Assembly: GCF_050436995.1 (NCBI RefSeq)
Contig: NC_134776.1
Coordinates: forward strand, 13,805,001 to 13,869,000
Reading direction: 5' to 3'
Source: Anticarsia gemmatalis
Lineage: Eukaryota; Arthropoda; Insecta; Lepidoptera; Erebidae
Length of the DNA: 64,000 nucleotides
This document shows, in pieces, positions 56,101 to 61,819 of this stretch (its first letter is position 1; each line of letters opens with the position of its first letter). The position numbers and the translations under genes are program-made. The notes below the pieces were generated by a model. The model searched no databases and was not told where the DNA came from. It worked only from the letters and a program-made list of their open reading frames with translations.

Positions 56101-56196
56101 CCCCGTAGCCGCGCCACCTCTCCGTCTTCGGGAAGCCGGCGTCCGGCCGGAGCTCACTCCACCGGCGACTTGTATACCGTGTCGCACTCTCTATGA
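12778..56196 (+). CDS. Scyl2: SCYL2 (SCY1-like pseudokinase 2), 5'-partial, 15 exons
   Basis: The exons join in one consistent phase to 830 residues plus stop; the vertebrate protein is about 930. SCYL2 is known as a catalytically poor kinase-like protein on clathrin-coated vesicles and the trans-Golgi network, where it works with clathrin and AP-2. Visible support includes ELRYGLLQ followed by LIEALHYLHY (kinase helix), HRNVCP in the catalytic loop with Asn for the catalytic Asp, GLE in place of DFG, and MAPE at an exon junction for the APE motif. It continues with SDMFSLGLVICAVFNNGKP, close to SDMYSLGTVMYAVFNKGKP of vertebrates as I recall it, and then a helical HEAT-like region. The last four exons encode a low-complexity Ser/Pro/Arg tail. 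The N-lobe exons are missing from the window. Identity is from memory of the family, not from a search. Confidence 0.9.
18755..18759 (-). terminator. RNA polymerase III T-run terminator of tRNA-Leu
   Basis: Five T residues on the minus strand, four bases beyond the 3' end of the tRNA, followed further on by a longer T tract (18741-18750). Confidence 0.75.
18764..18879 (-). tRNA. tRNA-Leu (CAA anticodon), with intron
   Basis: On the minus strand the acceptor stem is GTCAGGA with TTCTGAC and discriminator A. The D arm reads TGGCCGAGCGGTCTAAGGCG (A box), and the anticodon stem CCAGA pairs with TCTGG. The anticodon CAA is at 18843-18845. A long variable arm (TCCTCTCTGAGGG) marks a class II tRNA, and the T arm is GTGGGTTCGAACCCCAC (B box). 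A 33-nt intron at 18809-18841 sits one base 3' of the anticodon, the standard place for nuclear tRNA introns; tRNA-Leu(CAA) is among the intron-containing tRNAs in animals. All stems are intact, so it is probably functional. It decodes UUG. It lies antisense in a SCYL2 intron. Confidence 0.95.
19543..19583 (+). repeat. Fragment of a LINE 3' end
   Basis: GGAGGAGACCCTTGCCCAGC followed by AGTGGGAAAGTAATGGG resembles the 3' tails of lepidopteran non-LTR elements (GGCCTTTGCCCAGCAGTGGG type). No target duplication is evident. Confidence 0.5.
19980..20063 (+). ncRNA. Candidate HDV-like self-cleaving ribozyme at the LINE 5' end
   Basis: Hand folding gives the nested double-pseudoknot order of HDV-like ribozymes. 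P1 pairs 19980-19986 with 20011-20017 (CCCCCTC with GAGGGGG, 7 bp). P2 pairs 19990-19997 with 20057-20063 (GAGTTTCC with GGAACTC, one bulged T). P3 pairs ACC at 19998-20000 with GGT at 20008-20010, immediately before the P1 3' strand, around a 7-nt loop TTGTCGT. P4 pairs CCGTGGC 20026-20032 with GCCACGG 20039-20045. J4/2 holds CTAGGA with a C at 20051 as possible catalytic base. P1 starts exactly at the target-duplication boundary, where such ribozymes cut in R2 elements. Weak points: the first base is C rather than G, P1.1 is at most one pair, and J4/2 is long unless P4 is extended by CTT with AAG. Confidence 0.65.
19980..20523 (+). promoter_or_regulatory. 5' UTR / internal promoter region of the R1-clade LINE
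   Basis: GC-rich, non-coding leader of 544 nt. It begins with an HDV-like ribozyme fold (separate entry). It contains a direct repeat, CGCGAGG followed shortly by AACCTCTATAAAAAAT, at 20124-20151 and 20349-20374. Non-LTR elements usually carry a downstream internal promoter here, but I cannot point to a definite initiator. Confidence 0.6.
20524..22575 (+). CDS. LINE ORF1, gag-like RNA-binding protein, 683 aa
   Basis: In R1-clade elements ORF1 binds the element RNA to form a ribonucleoprotein. The N-terminal third is charged and low-complexity, with a likely coiled coil at about residues 185-222 (Leu-rich heptads around LALRAQNQRLQAEL). An Ala/Pro/Lys-rich linker follows, then three zinc knuckles: Cys565-X2-Cys-X4-His-X4-Cys578, Cys588-X2-Cys-X4-His-X4-Cys601, and a longer Cys607-X2-Cys-X8-His-X6-Cys626. 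The tail is Lys/Arg-rich. The start could instead be the ATG at 20578 (residue 19, MDPLNINKTN), which begins a more natural-looking N-terminus. The stop overlaps the ORF2 start by one base. The frame is intact and strongly GC-rich. Confidence 0.9.
   Translation: MVPLPRRTTPCNPTRGNHMDPLNINKTNDDSGRGEKPKSDEIGGKKPGSSDCVVVEGRRTPSFARPSSVRTRSKVAQETSVDSDTGSDMSVVSDAAHPSDCGRLWRKRRPRPESEESDGARKKKKAPGKRVSGDDAEEKSAVQLADTILSNLEAVVEVADKSGHLKGTKSFKDAARNIKLAASELSRRSATQENLALRAQNQRLQAELDHMRREIAALKSMAINIPSTSAQPETSGQAPPVERAIADLRLMVDARFGAIEARLPPEPRIRPPLAADKKAAGVPPVPAVRGAKATAPTPAARKAKATASLATPATAFATATAPQPAAPQTKGKQGKKPQPSYSAVAAQPPSSNPAPANEWQVVGKNGKAAKGLKVTETAKKNKKKTPKLRAPKSAAVTITLQPEAAKNGATYRDVIGDAKAKINLADIGIGPNDVRFRVAATGARMFELPGPEGPGKADALASKLLEVLGEDKVRVSRPTKTAELRITGLDDSASAEEVKAALTAAGDCPADSVRLGQIRLGPHGGGSVWVCCPIAAAKRIVDGRRILIGWVSARVELLPPRERRCYRCLQGGHVCARCTSTEDRSGTCFRCGKLGHIARLCSEAPHCVVCAAVGKPAAHMVGSKACSPSKAQKTQSGAKKTAKSKKKKRTARKAKVASQTSDRPAASNAADAPVEVVEMETQQ
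22575..25739 (+). CDS. LINE ORF2, APE endonuclease plus reverse transcriptase, 1054 aa
   Basis: This enzyme nicks the target DNA and copies the element RNA onto it (target-primed reverse transcription). The N-terminal APE-type endonuclease shows Asn9/Asn11, Glu36 (AAEPY), Asp124 and Asn126 (GDFNAK), and Ser199-Asp200-His201. Reverse transcriptase motifs follow: LLKKEGRPADSPSAYRPI, FGFRKGRSTIDAI, SLDIANAF with catalytic Asp582, GVPQGSVLGPLLW, and YADD with Asp672/Asp673. Near the C-terminus is Cys957-X2-Cys960-X8-His969-X4-Cys974, the CCHC typical of the R1 clade. The length is close to that of R1 ORF2 proteins. It starts in a TAATG overlap with the ORF1 stop, so translation is probably by termination-reinitiation. 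No stop or frameshift is visible and all catalytic residues are present. Confidence 0.95.
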   Translation: MALRLLQTNLNHCARAQDLLSQSLAQWSINLAVAAEPYFVPPRDDWAGDLDGLVAIVSPAAVGVQPLVTTARGHGYVAVTWGDIVVVGVYFSPNRSLAEFEAFLAGLGTVVGRDRSRPALVLGDFNAKSTAWGSPSTDARGREVEDWMAATGLVVLNRGSVNTCVRQRGGSIVDLTFATPALAPRVQSWRVLEGVETLSDHRYIRFSVSPVTSGALRIQETPVEVGPRWSLKCLDKEALLEASIVDAWISQVSEEQPVDVEAETDRLRADMTRVCDAAMPRVRFCPGRRRVYWWSAEIAQLRKNCTAARRRYQRLRRRRRRPPDAESQEAELYERYRAAKKALSTEISRAKSAAWGSLLETLDSDPWGRPYRWVRGKLRPWAPPLTQSLQPQVVEHVVSTLFPLRAAHIPPPMAPPGETPTTTTEEEEIPPVTRVDLRVAVQRLAAKNTAPGPDGIPGRAWVLAREALEPRLLGLFNACIERGEFPALWKTGKLVLLKKEGRPADSPSAYRPIVLLDEVGKLFERIVADRLVTHLAQVGPDLADHQFGFRKGRSTIDAIARVRALAEDAVAQGEVVLAVSLDIANAFNTLPWSSIRVALEYHRVPLYLRRIIGAYLEERSIVYPGQSGWSRREVSCGVPQGSVLGPLLWNVGYDYVLRGALPAGVGIFCYADDTLVTARGKSHRDAEVLATAGVAQVVARIRRLGLEVALEKSEALFFHGPRRRPPPGSSIIVGGVHIDIAPSMKYLGLLLDGRWDFTAHFRQLAPKLVGAAGALSRLLPNLGGPNNNCRRLYAGIVRSMALYGSPIWANALSARNIAALRRPQRVMAVRAVRGYRTVSYEAACLLARTPPWDLDAKALASLYEWREEARGGGFLPAPQEVEARRAELRQDVLAAWKRRLENPSAGLITIEAVRPAVTEWLERGHGALTFRLTQVLTGHGCFGKYLCRIGREQTPMCHHCGDCPDTALHTLAHCQAWSSQRRQLTGVVGSDLSLSAVVLSMVGSEAAWSAVASFCEDVISAKEAAEREREINAPLPSRARRTGRRRRRDDLRPP
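25740..26136 (+). other. LINE 3' UTR and poly(A) tail
   Basis: GC-rich non-coding 3' UTR of about 370 nt ending in an uninterrupted run of 28 A (26109-26136), followed directly by the right target-site duplication. Confidence 0.9.
26152..30099. other. Intron of SCYL2, second part
   Basis: AT-rich intronic DNA. The one thing that stands out is a tRNA-like patch near 26930-26975 (GGTTCTATTCCCAC, resembling a B box in a degraded tRNA-derived SINE). No coding exon seen. Confidence 0.65.
30100..30220 (+). CDS. Scyl2: SCYL2 exon b: catalytic-loop and DFG region
   Basis: Acceptor TTTTGTGCAG, donor GTACGT; phase 0 in, 1 out. It encodes LIEALHYLHYTSHQMHRNVC and then KRGTWKLFGLEFA. HRN replaces HRD at 30145-30153 and GLE replaces DFG, so the catalytic base and the Mg-binding Asp are both absent, as in SCYL pseudokinases. 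Confidence 0.92.
32956..33108. mobile_element. Palindromic GATTCTCTA-ended MITE, copy 2
   Basis: The left end GCGTGATTCTCTA is the inverse of the right end TAGAGAATCGCGC (one mismatch). Its right half, with CATACAAAATTTCTCGATAG, matches the inverse of the left half of the copy at 63609-63784, confirming long internal symmetry. Confidence 0.65.
33476..33540. repeat. Partial copy of the palindromic family
   Basis: ATCGAG..AGTTTCACATTTAAAA and TTCCTACGG resemble the segment at 32987-33035 of the neighbouring full copy, with several differences and without termini. Confidence 0.35.
35034..35129 (+). CDS. Scyl2: SCYL2 exon c: activation-segment region
   Basis: Acceptor CTTTCACAG, donor GTAAGT; phase 1 in and out. 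It encodes (E)AIIPTDPTEMLSVPPWSIKV and AKLAQPNLDFM and splits the Ala codon of the APE motif with the next exon. Confidence 0.9.
35130..38597. other. SCYL2 intron
   Basis: AT-rich, nothing recognisable beyond ordinary intronic sequence. Confidence 0.65.
38598..38743 (+). CDS. Scyl2: SCYL2 exon d: APE motif and C-lobe
   Basis: Acceptor TTCACAG, donor GTAAGT; phase 1 in, 0 out. It begins (A)PEV, completing the APE motif, then SSILSDMFSLGLVICAVFNN and GKPIIQANNNPLLYLKQIEF. This is the most recognisable SCYL2 segment. Confidence 0.93.
39041..39160 (+). repeat. Half-copy of the GATTCTCTA palindromic family
   Basis: It starts GCGATTCTCTAGCACCGTCG and continues through AGAAATGTTATATGAAAAT and GCGGTACATTTTAAATGTC, matching 63609-63740 in order. 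The right terminal repeat is missing. Confidence 0.5.
39965..40166 (-). mobile_element. tRNA-derived SINE
   Basis: On the minus strand the head is GCCTCCGTGGCGCAGTGG (A box TGGCGCAGTGG) followed by GTCGGTTCGATTCCCACACG (B box GGTTCGATTCC), and the acceptor-like GCCTCCG partly pairs with CGGAG. After the tRNA-like part comes a perfect 12-bp hairpin at 40072-40083 with 40089-40100 (CAATTATTTGTG with its complement), a unique body and a 10-A tail. This is a typical lepidopteran SINE. The anticodon region is not tRNA-like, so it is not a tRNA gene. Confidence 0.8.
41140..41413 (-). repeat. Lepidopteran interspersed repeat (CTAGCTGACCC family), copy 2
   Basis: Inverse of the copy at 5183-5439 over its whole length. 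It differs mainly by an expansion of the (CAAA)n tract at 41349-41390 and scattered substitutions. Confidence 0.75.
44953..45083 (+). CDS. Scyl2: SCYL2 exon e: end of kinase-like C-lobe
   Basis: Acceptor GTTGAACAG, donor GTAAGT; phase 0 in, 2 out. It encodes LEQQVNNVLPRVPTALQEAV and then LLTRDPHPRPT, the final kinase helix with the conserved Arg-Pro pattern (RPTTQLL) seen in kinase subdomain XI. Confidence 0.9.
45084..45847. other. SCYL2 intron
   Basis: Ordinary AT-rich intron, nothing seen. Confidence 0.7.
45848..45971 (+). CDS. Scyl2: SCYL2 exon f: start of helical region
   Basis: Acceptor AAATAG (weak pyrimidine tract), donor GTGAGT; phase 2 in, 0 out. It encodes CTSEPAIVAMQFLDVVTMKD and then FYRGQLLDALPYIPK, matching the LQYFDTLFQRDNLQKSQFFKG-type segment of vertebrate SCYL2. 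Confidence 0.9.
45972..49331. other. SCYL2 intron
   Basis: AT-rich, nothing recognisable; no open frame with coding character. Confidence 0.65.
49332..49477 (+). CDS. Scyl2: SCYL2 exon g: HEAT-like helices
   Basis: Acceptor GTGTTTTAG, donor GTAAGT; phase 0 in, 2 out. It encodes KLRWQHVWPCLQLEVRTAEV and the following LQPVIWLTNEASPDEF, amphipathic helices of the HEAT-like region. Confidence 0.88.
49478..50973. other. SCYL2 intron
   Basis: AT-rich with one C-run (50864-50873). TGGCC/GGCCA words recur at 49620-50240, but no repeat unit could be defined. Confidence 0.6.
50974..51127 (+). CDS. Scyl2: SCYL2 exon h: HEAT-like helices
   Basis: Acceptor TGCTGCTTGCAG, donor GTAGGG; phase 2 in, 0 out. 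It encodes TLMNSPKSVQASVTILENLH and ends IMPILYSALDNNSNQIQ, matching the LPMVYRALEAPSIQIQ segment of vertebrate SCYL2. Confidence 0.92.
51128..52539. other. SCYL2 intron
   Basis: AT-rich; the open frames at 51910-52462 are low-complexity and non-coding in character. Confidence 0.65.
52540..52789 (+). CDS. Scyl2: SCYL2 exon i: HEAT-like helices
   Basis: Acceptor GAATTACAG, donor GTAAGT; 250 nt, phase 0 in, 1 out. It encodes TASLIAMQNVSDYIDDRSLH through ILEQVIPTLLAMRLSDPDII, continuous with the family alignment, so no exon is missing before it. Confidence 0.92.
52790..53127. other. SCYL2 intron
   Basis: Short intron; nothing else seen. Confidence 0.75.
53128..53264 (+). CDS. Scyl2: SCYL2 exon j: end of helical region
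   Basis: Acceptor CCCATTACAG, donor GTATTG; phase 1 in, 0 out. It encodes LYKSMLMERKFGLTTNVMAT and then PSLAPQTVNPALNVDQF, corresponding to the LPHLIPLSIENNLNLNQF segment of vertebrates. Confidence 0.92.
53345..53926 (+). CDS. Scyl2: SCYL2 exon k: last helix and Ser/Pro-rich tail
   Basis: After an 80-nt intron; acceptor TATGTACCAG, donor GTAAGT; 194 codons, phase 0 both ends. It opens with ILYDMLDNIDKNQRYKLKLD, matching the terminal helix of the family, then becomes Ser/Pro/Gly-rich with RRLSDNTLMTPKIRIAPS and TRRHSSIGPQERRGS, basic stretches that look like phosphorylation targets. An internal GTAAGT..CAG pair (53598-53666, 69 nt) could be an optional in-frame intron. Confidence 0.85.
54113..54184 (+). 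CDS. Scyl2: SCYL2 exon l: 24-codon Ser-rich exon
   Basis: Acceptor TATTTTGGCAG, donor GTAAGT; 72 nt, phase 0 both ends, so it can be skipped without frame change. It encodes GYQYRGRSAGSGSSLSVPSA plus SQCV. Another frame is also open here (53958-54188), so the assignment rests on splice sites and phase. Confidence 0.65.
54185..54965. other. SCYL2 intron
   Basis: Somewhat less AT-rich than other introns and containing a 102-residue open frame (54189-54497) with no recognisable motif. I treat it as intronic. Confidence 0.5.
54966..54983 (+). CDS. Scyl2: Candidate SCYL2 microexon, 18 nt
   Basis: A pyrimidine-rich acceptor (GTTCTTCTACGCAG) is followed after 18 nt by GTGAGT. It would add LARSMI in phase 0 between exons l and m. 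It could equally be chance: without it the frame stays intact. Confidence 0.4.
54984..55723. other. SCYL2 intron
   Basis: AT-rich, nothing else seen. Confidence 0.65.
55724..55864 (+). CDS. Scyl2: SCYL2 exon m: Ser-rich tail
   Basis: Acceptor TGATGTGTAG, donor GTAAGG at 55865; phase 0 both ends. It encodes GGSMPNTSSSVPFLLTSSMQ and then SRRPSACMSGSQGSG. GC-rich coding. If the donor is ignored, the frame continues for a further 52 codons to a stop at 56021-56023. Confidence 0.75.
55987..56196 (+). CDS. Scyl2: SCYL2 last exon n (spliced form), C-terminus
   Basis: Joined in phase 0 to exon m across a 122-nt GTAAGG..CAG intron, this gives EMSLAQYYPHALNTSGAFSP through HSTGDLYTVSHSL and a stop at 56194-56196. 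The composition is clearly coding, rich in Ser, Pro and Arg. The intron itself is GC-rich and coding-like in the upstream frame, so intron retention or a sequence frameshift are alternatives (see findings). Confidence 0.6.
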   Translation, partial: EMSLAQYYPHALNTSGAFSPHAGPVTRNPRRSHPSSSAPRSRATSPSSGSRRPAGAHSTGDLYTVSHSL

Positions 56197-57650
56197 TCTC
56201 CGACATGGGCGATCCCCGTCCGGTCCCTCGATGTTTAGTAGTTTTATGATCATTATATCGATGTTGTTTTAAGTATCACCATATTAAATTTATTTGCAAC
56301 TACTTTCTTAGAAATGTAAACCTGTTTGTTTTTCTATGCTATCTGTCAAGATTGATTTTTATGTGGAGTGTGGAGACCAAAGAAATTGAAAGTGGAACAT
56401 GTTGGCTTTTCAAATTCTTCGGTCAAAACTAATATCACTTAGGTAATGAAGATATTCATTATATTAAAAAATCACTTTAAACGAATGTCAACAAAGATAC
56501 GATGTGGAAAAATCTGTGTAAGCTTTAATGAGTATAATGTGGACATATCACTTTTTCGTCAAAGAAAAGATATAAAGATGTCCAGTTGTAATAAAATTTA
56601 AGAGTTAAAAATTGAATATAAAATAACAGTAAAATGTTACCAAACTGATAGTATACAGCAAAATGTTGTATAATGGTGCTGTGATATGGTATTGTTATAT
56701 TTATTAGAAACTACTTTAAAGTAGAAATAACTCTTTCTGTTGAACGTTAAAATATGAATCTCTTATAATGGCATTTGACGAATCGTTGGCTATTAAAAGT
56801 AAGACGGTTATGTGCCAAATATATTTTATTAATAAAATTATATAATTGTGAGCCACAAACTCGATGCCAGTGGTCTCTTCTTAACTCTTGTAACTGTAAC
56901 TGGTGGACTGAGGTAGCGCCGTGTACCGTGGACTCACGGAGACCAACTGACCTGTGCGTCACTACAATGTAACCGAACTAACTGATACATCATTGTTCTC
57001 ACGGTGGCATATACGTAGCGACATCCTTACATTTACGTATTATTTTTAAGTTTCACTGTCTCGGAGGAGCGATTTTATTTGTTTAAATCGTAATATAGTT
57101 TCAATAACATCACTTGTACTTTGTGCAATTAAGGTTTTGTAAATTTTATTTTAAGTTTAACAAAAGACCTACAAGAATTTTCCGATCAAATTTAACATTT
57201 GTGGTGTTCTGATATGTCACCCAGGAGACGGCATCTTTTGGCAACTAGGTAGGCATTACATAAATAACATTAGTTTAGAACTTAACTCGGCTCGGCCAAA
57301 ATTGTCAACTTAAAATTATGTTTAACAAAACGAACACCCGTTTTGGCATGTTGCAAATGCGTGAGACATCGTAATATATGACCGATCAGCTGATTTATTC
57401 TTCGTTGTTGTGCAGTCAGTGTAATATGCGCAGGTACAGCCTGAACTGAGTCTTCTTTCGTGACGGTAGCAGTTGGCCATGTATTTACTTTTCGACCTAT
57501 TTAGAGCTCACTTGACCCTCTCCTAGCTTAATTAGTTTGTTTAGTTTGCTTTTCCAGCTTTGCGGCACGTGTACTTGTGTAGCATTTTTTTGAAATGTAT
57601 GTCCGCAGTCGACGAACAGCTAATTACAACTAGTTGACACTGCAGCTGCT
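56197..57650 (+). other. Likely SCYL2 3' UTR and downstream flank
   Basis: AT-rich, non-coding. Candidate poly(A) signals AATAAA occur at 56590-56595 and 56831-56836; which one is used cannot be told from sequence. A much longer UTR reaching AATAAA at 61939 is possible. Confidence 0.45.
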
Positions 57651-57654
57651 AACT

Positions 57655-57990
57655 CCGTAGCGTAGTCGTAGCACTAGTTGTAGCGTAGCGGGCGGGCGGG
57701 GACCGCGTAGCCGGTTGCGGTGGCGTCGCGTAGTCCCGACCGCAACCTTCGACCTGGCACGCGCTTTGTTTTTAATCAGTTTTTTTTATTATGGTTGCTT
57801 CCAGTACCAGCTGTTTTCCGGACGTACATAAAGAGAATTTGATTAACATTAGAGCCGCGTAGCGTAAACCGAGAGCGGGTTGGCGCAAGCGGCGCGCCGC
57901 GCGTTTACCCGCGCTCCCGCCATCGTCTTCGCCGCGCGCCGCTCGCCGCACGCCGCCCGCGCCCGTCCGCGCCTCGTCGCTGCTCGTGCT
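57655..57990. promoter_or_regulatory. CpG-rich patches, possible promoter or 5' UTR
   Basis: Two strongly CpG-rich blocks (57680-57765 and 57850-57985) stand out in AT-rich DNA. The first holds a 9-bp inverted repeat GGTTGCGGT/ACCGCAACC (57713-57721 and 57739-57747). In insects such blocks often mark promoters or 5' UTRs, possibly of a neighbouring gene on either strand, but no TATA, initiator or exon can be fixed. Confidence 0.3.
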
Positions 57991-60470
57991 GATCTGAACT
58001 GATCCATGAGCTTCTAATTTTTCTTGAAATAATCATTCGTTCGCATTTAATTTCATACCTCAGCCGCAAAACGACATCTATTATTAGATTTACTCTCACA
58101 TCAGTGTTATGCATCGGCCTAACACCCCGAACATTTAGTTAACATTTTAGTCACTTACCTATTTCTAACTTGACTTTAACCGATATAGTTTCGATGCATG
58201 CTGACTGTCAATAATTAAGATTATTCTTGCAATAGATGGAAAATAATTTTCACTAAACTGTACTGCAATAACAAAACGTGTAGCAAGGATTTGATGCAAC
58301 TGTGACACCCGAGTGGAGCACGTCAGACGGTAAACGTTTGACTAGACGTCACTAAGGTAGTCATAGGTGCAATTTGTTTGTTGTATTCTAAGACCCGTTC
58401 ACACAAATGATGCACGACCCACGTCACGGATGTAATACCAACGCTACACTGTGTCTAATACTTCGCACAAAATATGTTTGCACTTATCTACAAAAACATT
58501 ACCGCTTGTCTGTGCACCCAACACCAATCTATTAAATCAGACACTTCTAGATTCGGTTATATTAACGAATAAACTTTATGATAAAGGGTTTTTAAGCAGG
58601 CACTTAACAAATCAATAAATTTAAATTAATAACAGAAATCATGATAAAATTTAACATTTAATATTATTCTTATCAAATAAACATTAATTTGGCACCGATG
58701 GCCGAGGCTAGGTTTTTCACTGAGCTCGAATTGAGAGAGCATTAGGACGAATGAGAGGTATTATGATCTATAAGTAAAGTTTAGATTATATCACTTTCTG
58801 AAATGTGATAAGAATTTAACGTGCGATGGTGGATCCATTCAGTAAGAAGGGTGCCAAATTATATAGAGGATTAATATAAATTAGAAAAATTAACAAATAT
58901 TTGCAAAACCATAGAAAAATTAACACTGTGAAGATCCGTGTATTTCACAAACGATTGTGTTTCCGGGATTATAAAGTTCATATTTTTACGCTCAGTGATA
59001 CGAGCTTACATGCGTGTGTGTGTGGCCGTATTCACGAGACGAATGTCAAGTGGCACAAGATGGCATCCCGCCGGTATCACTTGACAGATATCACCAAGGT
59101 GATATAACACGAACTTATAGGGACCGGAAACATGACCGCAGTGAAACCGTTCTCACATCATTAGGCCGTCCTCTGAACACAAACATTTTGGCGTATTTAA
59201 TTGCCTCGAAATAACATAAAAGTGCAACTATATAAATTCAACGTTTTCAATATTAATAGTCAACTACGGCGATAAAGCTGTATGTAGCCAGTCATTGCCT
59301 GCAAATTTCCATAACGAAAATAGAAAAAATCAACAGAACCTGCAAAAATACAAAATAAAATAACAATTGAGCAATTTAACAAATATTTCGAGAACATAAA
59401 TGATAAACAGAATTAACTACATACTGACAACTTAATAAATTCAATACTTATCAAAAAATGTGTATTGTATTTCAATTTGGCTAGACATTGGCACAGATGT
59501 ATATTAATTTGTATAAAAAACAAACTAGAAGCACAGCGAACCATGTAATGCCCAACTTAAGTCATGTGAATTATTGTACGAAGGCATTATAATAAGGTAA
59601 CATAAGGATGTCCAGAAAGTGAGAAGTAGATGTAAGCTATAGCTTGATATAAGTTTTATCATATACCTACATATAATATATTATTATTAATATTATATAA
59701 TACTAGTTTTAATATTTTGATGTTGTGAACATTCTATTCTCAAAAGACTTTTGCCTTCATTTTATTAATATTGTATCTAACAATATAGTATAATATATAT
59801 TTATACATATAAATATGTAATATTTATAATGGAGATAGGAAACAAAAAGATGTAATGGAATTACCTCGAAAGATTGCGATTACGTGTAGGATAACATATT
59901 ATTATTATGAATTTATTATGCAGTTTAGTTTAATTTATTCACTCGGGTTTGTGAAAGTGGAATGTAATGTTCAGAGTTGTATTGTCGGCACAATGTATAA
60001 GTCAAATATATAGTATTGTTTGGGTGAACGACCCAGAGATGCGTAGCATCAACAGGTTAGGAAAATAGTTGGCAACGAGCCACGTTTCCACGTGAAACAC
60101 CCACCCACAGTCCGTGTGAAACTCTTCAAGTATTGCACGCGAACGAAAAGGACATCTTAATGAGTAAAACTGTTTAATCATTCGCATGAATGCGTAAGTT
60201 ATTTAACTTTGATGAATTCGTTATTAAATAAACGAACGAATCTAACTATCCAAAAAATACCCAAAGGGCATTTTGGGATAAAGTAAAATTGTAACATGTC
60301 TGCAAGTTTACCGGAACGAAAGCTAACCACAGATCCAACCACATCCAGACGTCACATAGGTACAATAGATATAATTTGCTTAACTTATCGATGTCAGATT
60401 ACAATAGCTGTAGTAGATCGTATTTTACTCGTATTTATCAGTAGGAGCTCCTAGGCTCAATAGCATCTCC
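57991..60470. other. Non-coding flank
   Basis: AT-rich. A 12-bp inverted pair TAATTTGGCACC at 58685-58696 and 58850-58861 is within chance expectation. No gene seen. Confidence 0.5.
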
Positions 60471-60479
60471 ATAGACACA

Positions 60480-60590
60480 TACAGTACAGTGAGCGTAGTG
60501 AGGCGCGCGCCGGCACACTCGCGTGTACCAGCAGTGACTGGCAGCCGCGCGCGCGGGACTGCGAGCAGACAGACCATCATTGATGAATTC
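60480..60590. promoter_or_regulatory. CpG-rich block, possible promoter
   Basis: GCGCGCGCCGG-type sequence and GCAGCCGCGCGCGCGGG in an AT-rich region, around CAGTACAGTGAGCGTAG. It resembles the GC-rich 5' UTR start of an insect gene. No exon can be assigned. Confidence 0.3.
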
Positions 60591-61696
60591 TTCTAAGGGT
60601 TGTGGTGTTTGCTCAGTGTTAGAGTATGTGATAAATTGTATGTGTGCCCTGATTAAATAGCAACATTCACTTTTGAATTATTCGATGTGATTCTACAAGT
60701 AGATAAAATCTTATATACCTATAACGATATATATTACTATAATATATATATTAATTAGCGTTTTTATCAAATATTGTGCTACCTTGTGATCTCAAACTTC
60801 TTTATACCTTGACTGCTCTCTTTCTAAGGCAAAGATAATATTCGACAATACTTTTGTAAGATCTTTCGTATTCTCGCTCGATGCGAGTTATTATTCACTA
60901 AATTTAAGGTGAATTGAGATACATTTACTCGTGGTTGAGCTTATCTGATTAAATTGTATGAATAAATAGTTCCGGGCCGAAGGATCTAAATGACATATTG
61001 TATTCCTGTTATAACGCGGAACGTGTTGCCTTAACCTCGTTTATTTTCCGGTTTCCCTCGCGTCGCAGGAGATAGACTGATACTATTTCTGACACGTTTA
61101 CTTGACTTTTATAACTGAACCTTTCTAAACATATCATTTTCACTGTACTGCACCCTGCAGACTCAATCTCGACACTCTACGTTGTTCTTGTTTCTATAAT
61201 TCCTACCACTTTAATGTGACTATATTATAGTTAGTGTTGGACAAAGTTCCATTCATATATATCACATAATATATAAAATAATATGATTAATCAGCATTAT
61301 AATATGAATGTTTATCGTGAATTGAAATAATCTAACAGTTATTACCATATACTCGTAAATTTTACTAATATATTAAATGATTACAATGTCAGTAGATGAA
61401 ATAACCCACCCCTACGATCCCCAAGTAATTGAAATTTTAAAATATTACAATATTATATTCAAATTATAGTTTAAATGTTTAAAAGTAAATAAATGTTAAC
61501 TGTTACAATCAATTTAGCCGCACCTAGGATATTTTGAACGAGGTACCTACGTCCTCTATTTATATTAGGTAGATACATATTATTGTATGTTATACGTTTA
61601 GTTCTAATAGTTGTTTCATTGAAAAGTATAAAATGTATTGTACTAAGCTTAATATTATTTAATGCTCGTATAATTTAACTATGATTATAAAATGGG
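60591..61696. other. Non-coding flank
   Basis: AT-rich, nothing recognisable. Confidence 0.5.
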
Positions 61697-61819
61697 TGAT
61701 TCTTTAGTGTTGTCAAATTAATTATTCCAAATTGGGCGGACGATTTGGATTAAAAACATCTTAAGAAATCTACATAACTATTCGAAAGCATTCTGACAAA
61801 TATGCACACTAAAGAATCA
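61697..61819. mobile_element. Short palindromic MITE (TGATTCTTTAGTGT ends)
   Basis: Perfect 14-bp terminal inverted repeats, TGATTCTTTAGTGT left and its complement right, followed inward at slightly different spacing by a shared TGTCA. 123 bp, no coding capacity. No clear target duplication. Confidence 0.5.

Noticed and set aside
58685..58861. 12-bp inverted pair TAATTTGGCACC 177 bp apart
   Set aside because: A perfect 12-bp pair at this spacing is expected about once by chance in an AT-rich window of this size, and no other support exists.
58826..58875. Short peptide MVDPFSKKG resembling the start of a ribosomal-protein segment
   Set aside because: Only nine residues before unrelated sequence and a stop; likely coincidence.
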